NCBI GenBank assembly: GCA_964581505.1
Contig: CAZOOR010000022.1
Location: 1-36,253 of the forward strand
From: CAZOOR01 sp964581505
GTDB taxonomy: Bacteria > Bacteroidota > Ignavibacteria > Kapaibacteriales > UBA2268
DNA length: 36,253 nt
Direction: 5' to 3'
Shown in pieces: positions 1 to 7,671 of this stretch; positions within the stretch are counted from its first letter, which is position 1, and the number at the start of each line of letters is the position of its first letter. Below the pieces are notes generated by a model, which made no database searches, had not been told where the DNA came from, and saw nothing but the letters and a program-made list of their open reading frames with translations. The position numbers and the translations under genes are program-made.

Positions 1-41
1 AAATACAAAAATGTCTTATGATATTTATCTTATTTATTTTG

Positions 42-49
42 TAAATTTG
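42..49 (+). promoter_or_regulatory. Putative -7 element upstream of the glutaminyl cyclase gene
   Basis: TAAATTTG matches the Bacteroidota -7 consensus TAnnTTTG and lies 21 nt upstream of the ATG at 71, implying a leader of about 15 nt. No clear TTTG is seen at the -33 position, so the call rests on the -7 box and spacing alone. Confidence 0.4.
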
Positions 50-70
50 TTTTTTAGACGGAATTGAATT

Positions 71-946
71 ATGGAATATATTAAATTTACTATATTATTA
101 ATTGTATTGCTATTTGCAGGCTCCTGCAAGTCGCGTCAGAAGCAATCTACCGGTCTAAGTCAATCTATTACAAACAAGACCGAAACAAATGATACGGCAG
201 ACACTATTCTTATTAAAGATACACTTGCAAGTGATATTGATAAAAACAATAAAGAGATTGGCTTAAACGGAATAAAAATTATTCGCGAATTGCCTCACGA
301 CACTCAGGCATACACTCAGGGATTGATTTATTACAAAGGTATGCTCTACGAAAGTACCGGACAATACGACGAATCGTCTTTACGCAAGATTGACCCACAA
401 ACGGGTAACGTTTTGCAAACCATTAATCTCGAAAATAAATATTTTGCCGAAGGTATTGCGATTTTCAATAATAAAATATACCAACTGACATGGCGCCAAG
501 GTATTGGCTTTATATATGAACTTTCGACAATGCGGCAAACAGGAACTTTTACCTACTATGGCGAGGGCTGGGGTATTACTAACGATAACAAATATCTGGT
601 TATGAGTGACGGAACAAATGCTTTGCGTTATCTTGACCCACAAACCTTGCAGATTGTCAAAACGATATTTGTTATAGATGAAAATTCCATACCTTTGCAA
701 TATTTGAACGAACTTGAATATATTAACGGCGAGATATGGGCAAATGTCTATACAAGCAATTATATTATCAGGATTAATCCCGAGGACGGACGGCTCGTTT
801 CGCGAATTGATTTGTCTTTTCTAAAAGATAAAATTGAAATTACACCGGAGACAGATGTACTTAATGGTATAGCTTATGACAAGGAACACGATGAATACTA
901 CTTCACAGGTAAAAATTGGAATAAAATATTTGTAATTAAAATGTAA
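71..946 (+). CDS. Glutaminyl-peptide cyclotransferase (plant/bacterial type), predicted lipoprotein
   Basis: Predicted to convert N-terminal Gln of exported proteins to pyroglutamate. The 291-residue product starts with a hydrophobic segment ending in a lipobox (AGSC, Cys about residue 19), so it is probably a lipoprotein acting in the envelope. A Ser/Thr/Asp-rich linker follows to about residue 65. The rest matches the Glu_cyclase_2 beta-propeller family: the opening block RELPHDTQAYTQGL and YESTGQYDESSL, and the closing block NGIAYDKEHDEYYFTGKNW. Length is normal for the family. It is transcribed alone; the next gene on this strand is a DNA methylase 69 nt away and functionally unrelated. 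At least two secreted proteins in this window (the subtilase at 2517-5387 and the repetitive protein at 20234-22102) would expose N-terminal Gln after signal peptidase cleavage and are plausible substrates. Family assignment is secure; the substrates are inferred. Confidence 0.9.
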   Translation: MEYIKFTILLIVLLFAGSCKSRQKQSTGLSQSITNKTETNDTADTILIKDTLASDIDKNNKEIGLNGIKIIRELPHDTQAYTQGLIYYKGMLYESTGQYDESSLRKIDPQTGNVLQTINLENKYFAEGIAIFNNKIYQLTWRQGIGFIYELSTMRQTGTFTYYGEGWGITNDNKYLVMSDGTNALRYLDPQTLQIVKTIFVIDENSIPLQYLNELEYINGEIWANVYTSNYIIRINPEDGRLVSRIDLSFLKDKIEITPETDVLNGIAYDKEHDEYYFTGKNWNKIFVIKM

Positions 947-1015
947 TTTAATACGCATTATTGGTGATTTATTATTATTTTAAATTTTTGAACTGACATT
1001 AACGGTAAAAATAAT

Positions 1016-1840
1016 ATGGCTACAATTGAATTCAATAATATTTACAATATGGATTCTATCGAAGGAATGAAGGATATTGCTGAAAATAGTATTGATTTGG
1101 TTATTACCGACCCACCTTTTGCAATTGATTTCAAGGCTGTAAAAGCAAACTATAATAGGAAATCAAATAGTGTAATGAAAGGTTATAATGAGATTAATGA
1201 GAAAGACTATGCCGCTTTTACTTTTAAATGGATGGAAGAAGTTTATCGTATCCTGAAAGACAGTGGTAGTATGTATATTTTTTCCGGTTGGAATAATCTC
1301 AAAGATATTTTAAATGCAATAGATGATATTGGTTTTATCACGGTTAATCATATTATTTGGAAGTATCAGTTCGGCGTTGTTACTAAAAGAAAATTTGTAA
1401 CTTCTCATTATCACTGTCTATATGTCTGTAAAAACGACAACAAAAGGGTTTTCTATCCTTTTTCGAGATTCTCTAAAGATGAAAAGAGTGATAAAGGTGC
1501 CAGCTTACATTATAGCGATAAAGAAGATGTATGGATAATTAAACGTGAGTATTGGACAGGAGACAAGAAAACGCCAACCAAATTACCTGCCGAAATTATT
1601 AAAAAAATATTAATGTATTCCAGTATCGAAAATGATGTTGTTCTTGACCCTTTCCTTGGTTCCGGGCAGGTAGCTGTTGTTAGTAAAATGTTAAATAGAA
1701 AATATTTAGGCTTTGAAATTGTTCAAGAGTATTATGATTTTGCTTTGGAGAGATTGCAGAATAATGTTTATAGAATAAAAGATAAACAAACTAAAGAAGA
1801 ATTTAGTTCCACTTCCATTGATTTATTTACTACAAAATGA
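1016..1840 (+). CDS. Type II DNA methyltransferase, beta class (N4-cytosine or N6-adenine)
   Basis: Predicted modification enzyme of a two-gene R-M system, transferring methyl from SAM to an exocyclic amino group in DNA. Catalytic motif IV (TDPPF, residues 31-35) is near the N-terminus and the SAM-binding motif I (DPFLGSG, 211-217) near the C-terminus; this IV-before-I order defines the beta class. The roughly 120 residues between them, including REYWTGDKKTPTKLP just before motif I, hold the putative target-recognition region and motif X. The 274-residue length is typical. The next gene (nuclease) starts 6 nt after the stop, so the two are probably cotranscribed with methylase first, an order that lets protection precede cutting. 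No strong Shine-Dalgarno is visible before the ATG. The gene is visibly more AT-rich than the ribosomal and fab genes here. The recognition sequence cannot be read from the protein. Confidence 0.88.
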   Translation: MATIEFNNIYNMDSIEGMKDIAENSIDLVITDPPFAIDFKAVKANYNRKSNSVMKGYNEINEKDYAAFTFKWMEEVYRILKDSGSMYIFSGWNNLKDILNAIDDIGFITVNHIIWKYQFGVVTKRKFVTSHYHCLYVCKNDNKRVFYPFSRFSKDEKSDKGASLHYSDKEDVWIIKREYWTGDKKTPTKLPAEIIKKILMYSSIENDVVLDPFLGSGQVAVVSKMLNRKYLGFEIVQEYYDFALERLQNNVYRIKDKQTKEEFSSTSIDLFTTK

Positions 1841-1846
1841 TGTGTT

Positions 1847-2500
1847 ATGAAAAAGATAAATACTGTTATTAAAAATATTTCACTTGAATTAGAGAATATC
1901 CCAACATATTGGGACGGGAAAAAGTCTATAACAGAAATGAAAAATGCCGAATATCCTCACTGGAAACAAATGGAATGGATAGGTTTTTATTTCCAATTTC
2001 TTTGCGAAAAATACTTGCATAATATTATTGAAATCCCCGGCACTAAATACGAACGTGTTGAATTTGATGCTTTTAAAATTATACCATGGGATTTCAAAAC
2101 ACATGCATTAAATACAAGTAGCCATCAAATAATTGTTAATGATTCAATAGCTACTGCAAAAGCTATTAAGGAATTTGGCGCCGTTGGATTAATATTATCT
2201 CTGGGCGAAGTTGTTTATAATGATGAAAACAGAACATTTCAACAGTGGCACAATAAATTAAAGGGCGGGATTTCAAAATATGAAAAGGATAGGATTAAAA
2301 GAGGTGCTTGGTCAAGATTAAGAAAAGTTTCTTTTCTGCTCAAGCAAATTTCCTTTATTATTATTTCCGATGATACACTTATCAAATGTGGTTCTTTTCA
2401 AAGTGATTTTAGAAATTCAGGCGGACAGGCTCGGAAATCGAAAGTATTATTGAATCTTGAGAAAATTGATAAAGAGCTTGTTCATATTATTGAATTCTAA
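1847..2500 (+). CDS. Putative type II restriction endonuclease, PD-(D/E)xK fold
   Basis: I do not recognise the family by sequence, but context and motif argue for the cutting partner of the methylase just upstream. The 217-residue protein contains ...EFDAFKIIPWDFKTHA (E72, D74, D82-F-K84), a good match to a PD-(D/E)xK catalytic core: an acidic residue, a short hydrophobic strand, then D-x-K. There is no signal peptide or membrane segment, as expected for a cytoplasmic nuclease. Its length is in the usual type II range. It is followed by the convergent subtilase gene only 16 nt away, so the R-M pair occupies the whole space between two host genes. An alternative is an accessory protein of the methylase, but the D-x-K motif makes a nuclease more likely. 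Confidence 0.7.
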   Translation: MKKINTVIKNISLELENIPTYWDGKKSITEMKNAEYPHWKQMEWIGFYFQFLCEKYLHNIIEIPGTKYERVEFDAFKIIPWDFKTHALNTSSHQIIVNDSIATAKAIKEFGAVGLILSLGEVVYNDENRTFQQWHNKLKGGISKYEKDRIKRGAWSRLRKVSFLLKQISFIIISDDTLIKCGSFQSDFRNSGGQARKSKVLLNLEKIDKELVHIIEF

Positions 2501-2516
2501 TTATTTTATTTCTTTA

Positions 2517-5387
2517 TCAATTCTCTATATATATAAATGAAGAAGAAATGCCATCTGCACTCTTCATCACAAGTAAATATACACCGCTACTAAGCAATTG
2601 CGTGTCAATCTTTGTTCTGTATCGTCCTTCTGTTCTTTCCTTTGGAAGAGTATTAAGATTTACTTTCATTCCTTTCAAATCATATATTTCAAAAAACACA
2701 GTACCGGCGGATACAATTGTATAATCTACATTAACTTTGCCACGAACAGATGGATTAGGATATACTTTTGTTATTGTGTTGCGTGCAGGCACTTGGGAAT
2801 AGTTGGAACTCGACAGCCCGTAACGATTGGCTATTTGCTGTGCATTTCTTGCATTCTCTTTCAATTGCGTCAAACTGTTTGCCGCAAATAAAGCAAATGT
2901 AATACGCACGGTATCATAAGGAAGCATACGAACAGGTCCGGCGGAAATCACCATAGAGACATCGCTTACACTTGTTTTCGGGCGTTTAATGCCATTTGAA
3001 ATTGTCAGCCATTTCTCTTCTTTTGAATATCCGTTGTATATACTTATACTTGTATCCTTTATATTGCCACCATTGTCTATTCCATAGAAATTTGTTCTTT
3101 GTAATGTTACGATTTTTGCTCCAACTAGTGGAAGCGTTTTGTCTTTAATATTTTGTGCATAGCCGAAATCCAATGCACGGTCATATATAACTTGATTATT
3201 TGTACCGCCGGGTCCAATATCCCAATCAAAGAATAATCCGGCAAAGACTGAGTCCCTGAGAAAAAACGATGTATTGACAATATCGTAGGAGATAAAAATA
3301 ATATCCATTGCGTCTTTGTCGGTAAATTGATATGCCTGCTGATACACAGATACGCCGGCTTGATTTGGAGATTTTGCATCGGCAAATGTAACGGAAGCCT
3401 CAAGCTTTGCTTTGTTCCCCGGACTTTGCAACGAAAGGAAATCCCTTGAAAGGAAGTCTCTGTCTTGATTAGATTGACGCCGCCCGCGGACACAATCAGA
3501 AATTCGTTCATAGCCGCTCCCAATGATTAAGCCGCCTTCAAAATTTATATTTTGGCTACCCTTATACTTTAAACCCAAGCCCTGTAAATTTTTTGGATAA
3601 TCGTTGAAACCAATATTGCCACGACTGTTTAGAGTGAGTGATATATTATTGCTGTCCAAGTTCCTGTAGCTCGGATTTGAAAATAATGTAATTGATTCGG
3701 TATTGATTATGCCCGACTTGTTCTGAATGCGGAACTTTATTTTAAACTCATAATCGTAGCTAATCTCCCCGGGTACAATAAATGATATTGGTTTCTTAGG
3801 TTTTGCAGTATCCCCACTCTTCATATTACCTATATAGATGCTATCATTACTAAATTGAATAGGATAATATGAATCCGCAAAAACTTTAACCGAAACATTA
3901 TAAATATCCGAGAGGATATTTTTGAATTGAATATAAACATTTACCTTTTCGCCAATGTCTAATATACCGTCTTTGTTTTCATCTTCTACTGTGTAGTGAA
4001 TCATTCTGACAGAATGCGGATTATTTGCCGACACAGCTTTTAGGGCATTAACCCTGCCTTTGCCGAGCAAGTCCCTGTAATTCTTTGTACTTGTATCAAT
4101 GTTATCGCAAGTTACACGCAGTAGTTCGCGAATTTGACGCGGCGACAGAGCGGGGTGTGCCATACGTGCCAGAGCGGCAACTCCGGTTACAACAGGTGCC
4201 GCCATTGAAGTCCCGGACATAAAATCATAAGAATTATTCGGAACAGTTGCTAAAATATCTTTTCCGGGCGCAGATACATCAACAGTTTCATCATAGTTGG
4301 AAAAGAATGCTTTTCTATCTGCTGAGTTTAGGGCGGCAACCGAAATAATTCCGTCATAGCCGGCAGGATAGAATGTCTCGTGATTGCCGTTATTACCAGC
4401 CGCCGCAACAATAACAGAACCTAATTTCAGGACGCTATCCACTAATTCTTTTTCCGCTTGCGAACGTGTGCCGCTACCCCAAGAGCAATTTATTACATCT
4501 GCACCGGCTATGCCTGCATACAGTAAGCCGTCATAGCCATTGGTAATGGAAATCGCAAACTGGCTGTCCGGTCCGGTCTTAACGGGCAGTAACTTAACAA
4601 AACGACCTACACTTGCTATCCCGAGATAATTATTTGTAACGGCACCCACAGTGCCGCCTACGTGTGTTCCGTGGCGATGTCCGGGTTTGGGAACATTGTC
4701 CTGCTTAGACTTACCGGTATCCGAAGCAAAGTCCCAACCACGCCAATCATCAATAAAGCCGTTAGCATCGTCATCAATGCCGTTATTTCGGCGGCTCTTG
4801 CCGTTCTTGTCAATACCGTCCTCACCTGGATTAATATAAATATTATCCTTTAAATCCTCGTGTTCATAATCTATGCCCGTATCGACAATAGCGGCAATGA
4901 TTGTCTTTGTCTTATCCACAATATCCCACGCCTCGAAAGTATGAACTTTCTTCAAATAATACTGTCTGTTACGTTTAGGGTCGTTAGGTTCTGTAAAAAT
5001 CTTATGTACCGGCAGAGGCTCCGCGTATTCAATAAAAGGAAAAGAAGCCAATTTACGGGCAAGCAGTGGCGGAGCAATGCCAGCAGTATATTCAATAACG
5101 GCAATAAACGAAAGTTCATTAGGGCAAGCGGAAGAGGAAAGCATTTTGTCATTATGCTTTTTGCTATGCATCATTTTTAGCAGTGCTTTGCTCACAAATG
5201 GCGAAGTATTATGTCTGCCTAAAATCTGCGAGAAAGCCTTTATTTCACCGCTACGCTGATTAGCTAACCAATGGTATAATTCCTGCTCGCCGGCTTTGAA
5301 CTTAACGATTAGTTTATGCTCGGCATATTGAGCCGTCGCCGAATAAAAACCAAACAATAAGGAAATAATAAATAGAACCAATTTCAT
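2517..5387 (-). CDS. Secreted subtilisin-like serine protease (S8) with type IX secretion C-terminal domain
   Basis: A 956-residue secreted protease. Signal peptide at residues 1-19 (cleavage ...SATA|QYAE, leaving Gln first), then a propeptide-like region with the IEYAEP motif (119-124). The S8 catalytic domain follows: Asp169 (IVDTG), His239 (RHGTHVGG), oxyanion Asn332 (AAAGNNG) and Ser394 (SGTSMAAP), all present. Several Asp-rich stretches between Asp169 and His239 (KNGKSRRNNGIDDDANGF) look calcium-binding. The long central part probably holds beta-rich accessory domains, beginning with ENKDGILDIGEKV. The C-terminus (about 880-956), starting ITKVYPNPS and ending GVYLLVMKSADG...FIYIEN, is a type A T9SS sorting domain, so the protein is likely exported through the outer membrane and shed or surface-bound. 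It is monocistronic and divergent from the tRNA gene. Function as an extracellular protease is confident; substrate unknown. Confidence 0.93.
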   Translation of the reverse strand: MKLVLFIISLLFGFYSATAQYAEHKLIVKFKAGEQELYHWLANQRSGEIKAFSQILGRHNTSPFVSKALLKMMHSKKHNDKMLSSSACPNELSFIAVIEYTAGIAPPLLARKLASFPFIEYAEPLPVHKIFTEPNDPKRNRQYYLKKVHTFEAWDIVDKTKTIIAAIVDTGIDYEHEDLKDNIYINPGEDGIDKNGKSRRNNGIDDDANGFIDDWRGWDFASDTGKSKQDNVPKPGHRHGTHVGGTVGAVTNNYLGIASVGRFVKLLPVKTGPDSQFAISITNGYDGLLYAGIAGADVINCSWGSGTRSQAEKELVDSVLKLGSVIVAAAGNNGNHETFYPAGYDGIISVAALNSADRKAFFSNYDETVDVSAPGKDILATVPNNSYDFMSGTSMAAPVVTGVAALARMAHPALSPRQIRELLRVTCDNIDTSTKNYRDLLGKGRVNALKAVSANNPHSVRMIHYTVEDENKDGILDIGEKVNVYIQFKNILSDIYNVSVKVFADSYYPIQFSNDSIYIGNMKSGDTAKPKKPISFIVPGEISYDYEFKIKFRIQNKSGIINTESITLFSNPSYRNLDSNNISLTLNSRGNIGFNDYPKNLQGLGLKYKGSQNINFEGGLIIGSGYERISDCVRGRRQSNQDRDFLSRDFLSLQSPGNKAKLEASVTFADAKSPNQAGVSVYQQAYQFTDKDAMDIIFISYDIVNTSFFLRDSVFAGLFFDWDIGPGGTNNQVIYDRALDFGYAQNIKDKTLPLVGAKIVTLQRTNFYGIDNGGNIKDTSISIYNGYSKEEKWLTISNGIKRPKTSVSDVSMVISAGPVRMLPYDTVRITFALFAANSLTQLKENARNAQQIANRYGLSSSNYSQVPARNTITKVYPNPSVRGKVNVDYTIVSAGTVFFEIYDLKGMKVNLNTLPKERTEGRYRTKIDTQLLSSGVYLLVMKSADGISSSFIYIEN

Positions 5388-5482
5388 TTATTTTGCCAAA
5401 ATAATAATATACAACAAAGTACACGTTATAAGAAACAAATAATTATCAAACTTGTTACAAATGAAAAAAACTAAAATAAGTT

Positions 5483-5514
5483 TTTGGCAAAGAATAGAAA
5501 AATCCGTAATTTTG
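5483..5514 (+). promoter_or_regulatory. Putative tRNA-Lys promoter (TTTG-N20-TAATTTTG)
   Basis: TTTG at 5483-5486 and TAATTTTG at 5507-5514, separated by 20 nt, match the Bacteroidota housekeeping promoter. The -7 box ends only 4 nt before the mature tRNA 5' end, so transcription would begin at or within a few nt of the tRNA itself. Confidence 0.6.
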
Positions 5515-5518
5515 CCAC

Positions 5519-5592
5519 GCTCCCTTAGCTCAGCTGGCTAGAGCATCTGACTCTTAATCAGAGGGTCGAGGGTTCGAGTCCCTCAGGGAGCA
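5519..5592 (+). tRNA. tRNA-Lys, anticodon CTT
   Basis: Full cloverleaf: the seven-base acceptor arms (5519-5525 and 5585-5591) pair perfectly, the D-arm carries AGCTCAGCTGGCTAGAGC, the anticodon loop CTCTTAA lies between TCTGA/TCAGA arms with anticodon CTT (decodes AAG), and the T-arm contains GGTTCGAGTCC. The discriminator is A5592; CA follows but no full encoded CCA. It stands alone, with no other tRNA nearby. Confidence 0.97.
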
Positions 5593-5707
5593 CAAAAATA
5601 CCCACAAAGTTTACTAATCTTATCCTATCGGCAATCTTTTGTATCTTAATATATCCAAAAATATTAATATATAAATTGTATGCGTAAAATTCAATATAAT
5701 TTATTAT

Positions 5708-5822
5708 ATTGCGTATGTATAGGTGTTGGGGCAAAGCGATGAGTTCGCTATGCGAACTCTGCCCAACATAAGCTAAACTAAATAATCTGGGATTAATTCG
5801 CTTAGCCCAGAACATTGCGTAT
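5708..5822. repeat. Small MITE-like structured element with 9-bp flanking direct repeats
   Basis: ATTGCGTAT occurs at 5708-5716 and again at 5814-5822, bracketing about 97 bp rich in inverted repeats. Inside are a strong two-part hairpin (outer GTTGGG 5725-5730 with CCCAAC 5762-5767; inner GAGTTCGC 5741-5748 with GCGAACTC 5752-5759) and a second stem (TCTGGG 5786-5791 with CCCAGA 5806-5811). The two ends are also imperfect inverted repeats of each other (TTGGGGCAAAGCGA against the reverse complement TCTGGGCTAAGCGA). The whole looks like a non-coding mobile miniature element with a target duplication; a structured RNA or repetitive extragenic palindrome is an alternative. Confidence 0.45.
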
Positions 5823-5864
5823 CATTATGCTAAATTCAAAATACAGCAAAAAGTCAAACTTATT

Positions 5865-6788
5865 ATGAAAAAAGAACAATTGAAAATTAAAACTTCAGGT
5901 GCTGATAACTATAAAATTTTTAAATATTTTGAAATCTTAGGTGATAAATATATCGAATCTCATTTAAGCCAATTTGACGTAAATTTGCTGAAAACAAATT
6001 GGTGGGAAGGTTTAAAATTCTTTTTTAGTAAATCTTTTATGAGAGGCCGAAGAGATGAATTATCCAATGAATACTTAACATTTACGATAAAAAAATTAGA
6101 GCATAAATTTAATATAGGAAACGATGATTTAGAATTAGCGTATGAAGAATTAAAAAACAGTAAGGAATATTTTGATAAATCTGAGCTACTAAAATTTAAG
6201 AAAAAAAAACCAAGAGAAAAAATTAGTTTGTCAATTGGGAATAGTAATCCAATTTACAAATTATTTACAACAGAAGAAAAAGTTGAAATTAAGCCACAAA
6301 AGAAGAAAAATTATGAGAAAGAAATACATTTAGGAAATATTGAAGATATTATGATGGTTTTCGATGTTCTAAATTTTATTTCAGAAGATAATAATAAAAA
6401 AAATATTTATAGTTATATTCTATCTTTATTAGAGGAGAATAAAACTGATGATATTTATAAGGAATTAATAAGTGACAAATTTAGAGATATTTCTGATAAA
6501 ATCGCAACATTTATTATTCGAGATATTTATTTATTAAATCCAGAAATTAGCACTAAAGGCATTAACAATAGCTTGGCGTTCCCAATTGATACTTGGGTTA
6601 GACAAATAACAGATAAACTCGATCCAAAATTAACTAATGATGAGGATAGAAAAGAATTCTTAATTAATAAGTCTAATGAATTTGGATATAATCCACTGAA
6701 GGTTGCTGCAGGTATTTGGTATTTAGGTGCAAATTCATTAGACTTATTAATTGAAAAATTAAAAGAAGTTAAAATTAACGATACTTAA
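5865..6788 (+). CDS. Uncharacterised protein with C-terminal HhH-GPD (DNA glycosylase)-like region
   Basis: I do not recognise this 307-residue protein as a whole. Residues 1-155 are very Lys/Glu-rich with aromatic clusters (LLKTNWWEGLKFFFSK) and no known motif I can name. The C-terminal half (about 160-303) is helical. It carries DKIATFIIRDIYLLNPE (211-227) and AFPIDTWVRQI (238-248), which resemble the part of HhH-GPD base-excision glycosylases where a Lys/Asp pair and P-[VI]-D-T-x-V-R occur; the final KVAAGIWYLG resembles the last helix of that fold. The glycosylase hairpin Gly residues are not obvious, so activity is uncertain. There is no signal peptide. The gene is solitary, AT-rich, lies downstream of a tRNA gene and is bracketed by two inverted-repeat elements (5708-5822 and 6796-6901), all consistent with acquired DNA. 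It could be a DNA repair or DNA-base-sensing protein. Confidence 0.5.
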   Translation: MKKEQLKIKTSGADNYKIFKYFEILGDKYIESHLSQFDVNLLKTNWWEGLKFFFSKSFMRGRRDELSNEYLTFTIKKLEHKFNIGNDDLELAYEELKNSKEYFDKSELLKFKKKKPREKISLSIGNSNPIYKLFTTEEKVEIKPQKKKNYEKEIHLGNIEDIMMVFDVLNFISEDNNKKNIYSYILSLLEENKTDDIYKELISDKFRDISDKIATFIIRDIYLLNPEISTKGINNSLAFPIDTWVRQITDKLDPKLTNDEDRKEFLINKSNEFGYNPLKVAAGIWYLGANSLDLLIEKLKEVKINDT

Positions 6789-7140
6789 CATTAGATATAA
6801 AAATAATAGCCGAGATAGTAGTAAATTCAAGGATTGTAGCCCGTTTCAACTTTATCGTAAATTGAAAATTTTGAGTTCCGCAATCGGCTACTATTTTTAT
6901 ACTCACCGTTGGGACAAAATTCACTCTACTCATCTTGTATCTTGCAATGTCAAGCATCATTCCCACTATTGCTTTCTACTTCCCCCTTTTCCCTGTAATT
7001 ACATTCATATTATGTCTTTTGCCTTTCTTACTCCTCTTAAATTAAGGTGCAGGGTGATGTGTTAAGAACTGATGCCAGAGATATATATTCTATTGCACGC
7101 ATTACGCAGAGCAAAGCAGGTGGATATTGAGTGAATAAAA
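6789..7140. other. Non-coding stretch between the HhH-GPD-like gene and rplI
   Basis: About 350 bp with no convincing gene. The first third is an inverted-repeat element (6796-6901, listed separately). The rest is pyrimidine-rich (for example 6960-6990) and holds only short open frames without initiation signals or recognisable protein features. The terminator of the ribosomal operon begins at 7141. Confidence 0.6.
6796..6901. repeat. 106-bp element with 18-bp terminal inverted repeats
   Basis: The left arm 6796-6813 and right arm 6884-6901 are reverse complements at 17 of 18 positions (TATAAAAATAATAGCCGA on the left), each beginning or ending with TA. A smaller hairpin sits inside (TTTCAA 6844-6849 with TTGAAA 6862-6867, extended by TTTA/TAAA with one bulge). 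It begins 7 nt after the stop of the preceding gene. The TA ends suit a Tc1/mariner/IS630-type MITE; a long-range transcription terminator or structured RNA is possible. Confidence 0.5.
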
Positions 7141-7172
7141 AAAAGAGTTGTTCATAAACGAACAACTCTTTT
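7141..7172 (-). terminator. Rho-independent terminator of the rpsF-rplI operon
   Basis: Perfect 13-bp stem (7160-7172 and 7141-7153, AAAAGAGTTGTTC on one arm) with a 6-nt loop, beginning 22 nt after the rplI stop. On the minus strand the stem runs straight into eight T residues (the plus-strand A run 7137-7144). Confidence 0.9.
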
Positions 7173-7194
7173 CAAAATAAAAATCAAAAGAAAT

Positions 7195-7641
7195 CTATTC
7201 TTCGCTGACAACCCATACCTTGAGATTGGCTAATACGTCGCTGTGTAGTTTGACTTTTATATCAAAAACACCGAGCGATTTAATCGGCTCGTCAATGAGA
7301 ATAGTTCTTTTATCAATTCTAATATTATGGACAAGAAGTTCGTCCGTAATCATTTGCTGGGTAACCGAGCCGTAGAGTTTGCCCTCTTCGCCGACTTTCA
7401 TCGGAATGCTAAGCTGAATATCCGCAAGCCTTGCCGAAAGTTCTTCTGCATTGGCTTTTTCCTGCTCCATAACTTTTGCATAGAGTTTTTTCTCAATTTC
7501 AAGTTTTTTCAAAGCGGCATCAGTAGCATAATAAGCAAGATTTCTCGGAATAAGATAATTACGGGCATATCCTGTCTTTACATTGATAATATCGCCGATA
7601 TTACCAAGTTTTGTTACATCTTTTCTTAAAATGACTTTCAT
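7195..7641 (-). CDS. rplI: 50S ribosomal protein bL9
   Basis: Large-subunit protein that binds 23S rRNA domain V. The 148-residue length and the N-terminal block MKVILRKDVTKLGNIGD...VKTGYARNYLIPR (the bL9 signature) are diagnostic; the long central helix (ALKKLEIEKKLYAKVMEQEKANAEEL) and the C-terminal domain ending ADVLANLKVWV-type sequence are complete. It is the last gene of the rpsF-rplI operon, 30 nt after rpsF, and is followed by a strong terminator. In most bacteria rpsR (bS18), and often ssb, lie between rpsF and rplI; here nothing lies between them. Confidence 0.97.
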   Translation of the reverse strand: MKVILRKDVTKLGNIGDIINVKTGYARNYLIPRNLAYYATDAALKKLEIEKKLYAKVMEQEKANAEELSARLADIQLSIPMKVGEEGKLYGSVTQQMITDELLVHNIRIDKRTILIDEPIKSLGVFDIKVKLHSDVLANLKVWVVSEE

Positions 7642-7671
7642 ATCATTAAACCTTAGTTTTTCAAAATAAAA

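Noticed and set aside
947..2516. Target duplication around the first R-M system
   Set aside because: I compared the two flanks and found only short AT-rich matches (TAATT), not a convincing direct repeat.
5558..5815. 85-codon minus-strand frame ending in LPEGLEPSTL
   Set aside because: Its end is the antisense of the tRNA-Lys T-arm and acceptor; this peptide is a well-known artefact of translating tRNA genes backwards.
5725..5822. Integron attC recombination site
   Set aside because: The hairpin is GTTGGG...CCCAAC, the opposite polarity to attC, which starts RYYYAAC and ends GTTRRRY; no integrase gene or cassette array is present.
5519..7140. Genomic island integrated at the tRNA-Lys gene
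   Set aside because: No duplicated tRNA 3' end and no integrase are seen downstream; only the two small inverted-repeat elements are present.
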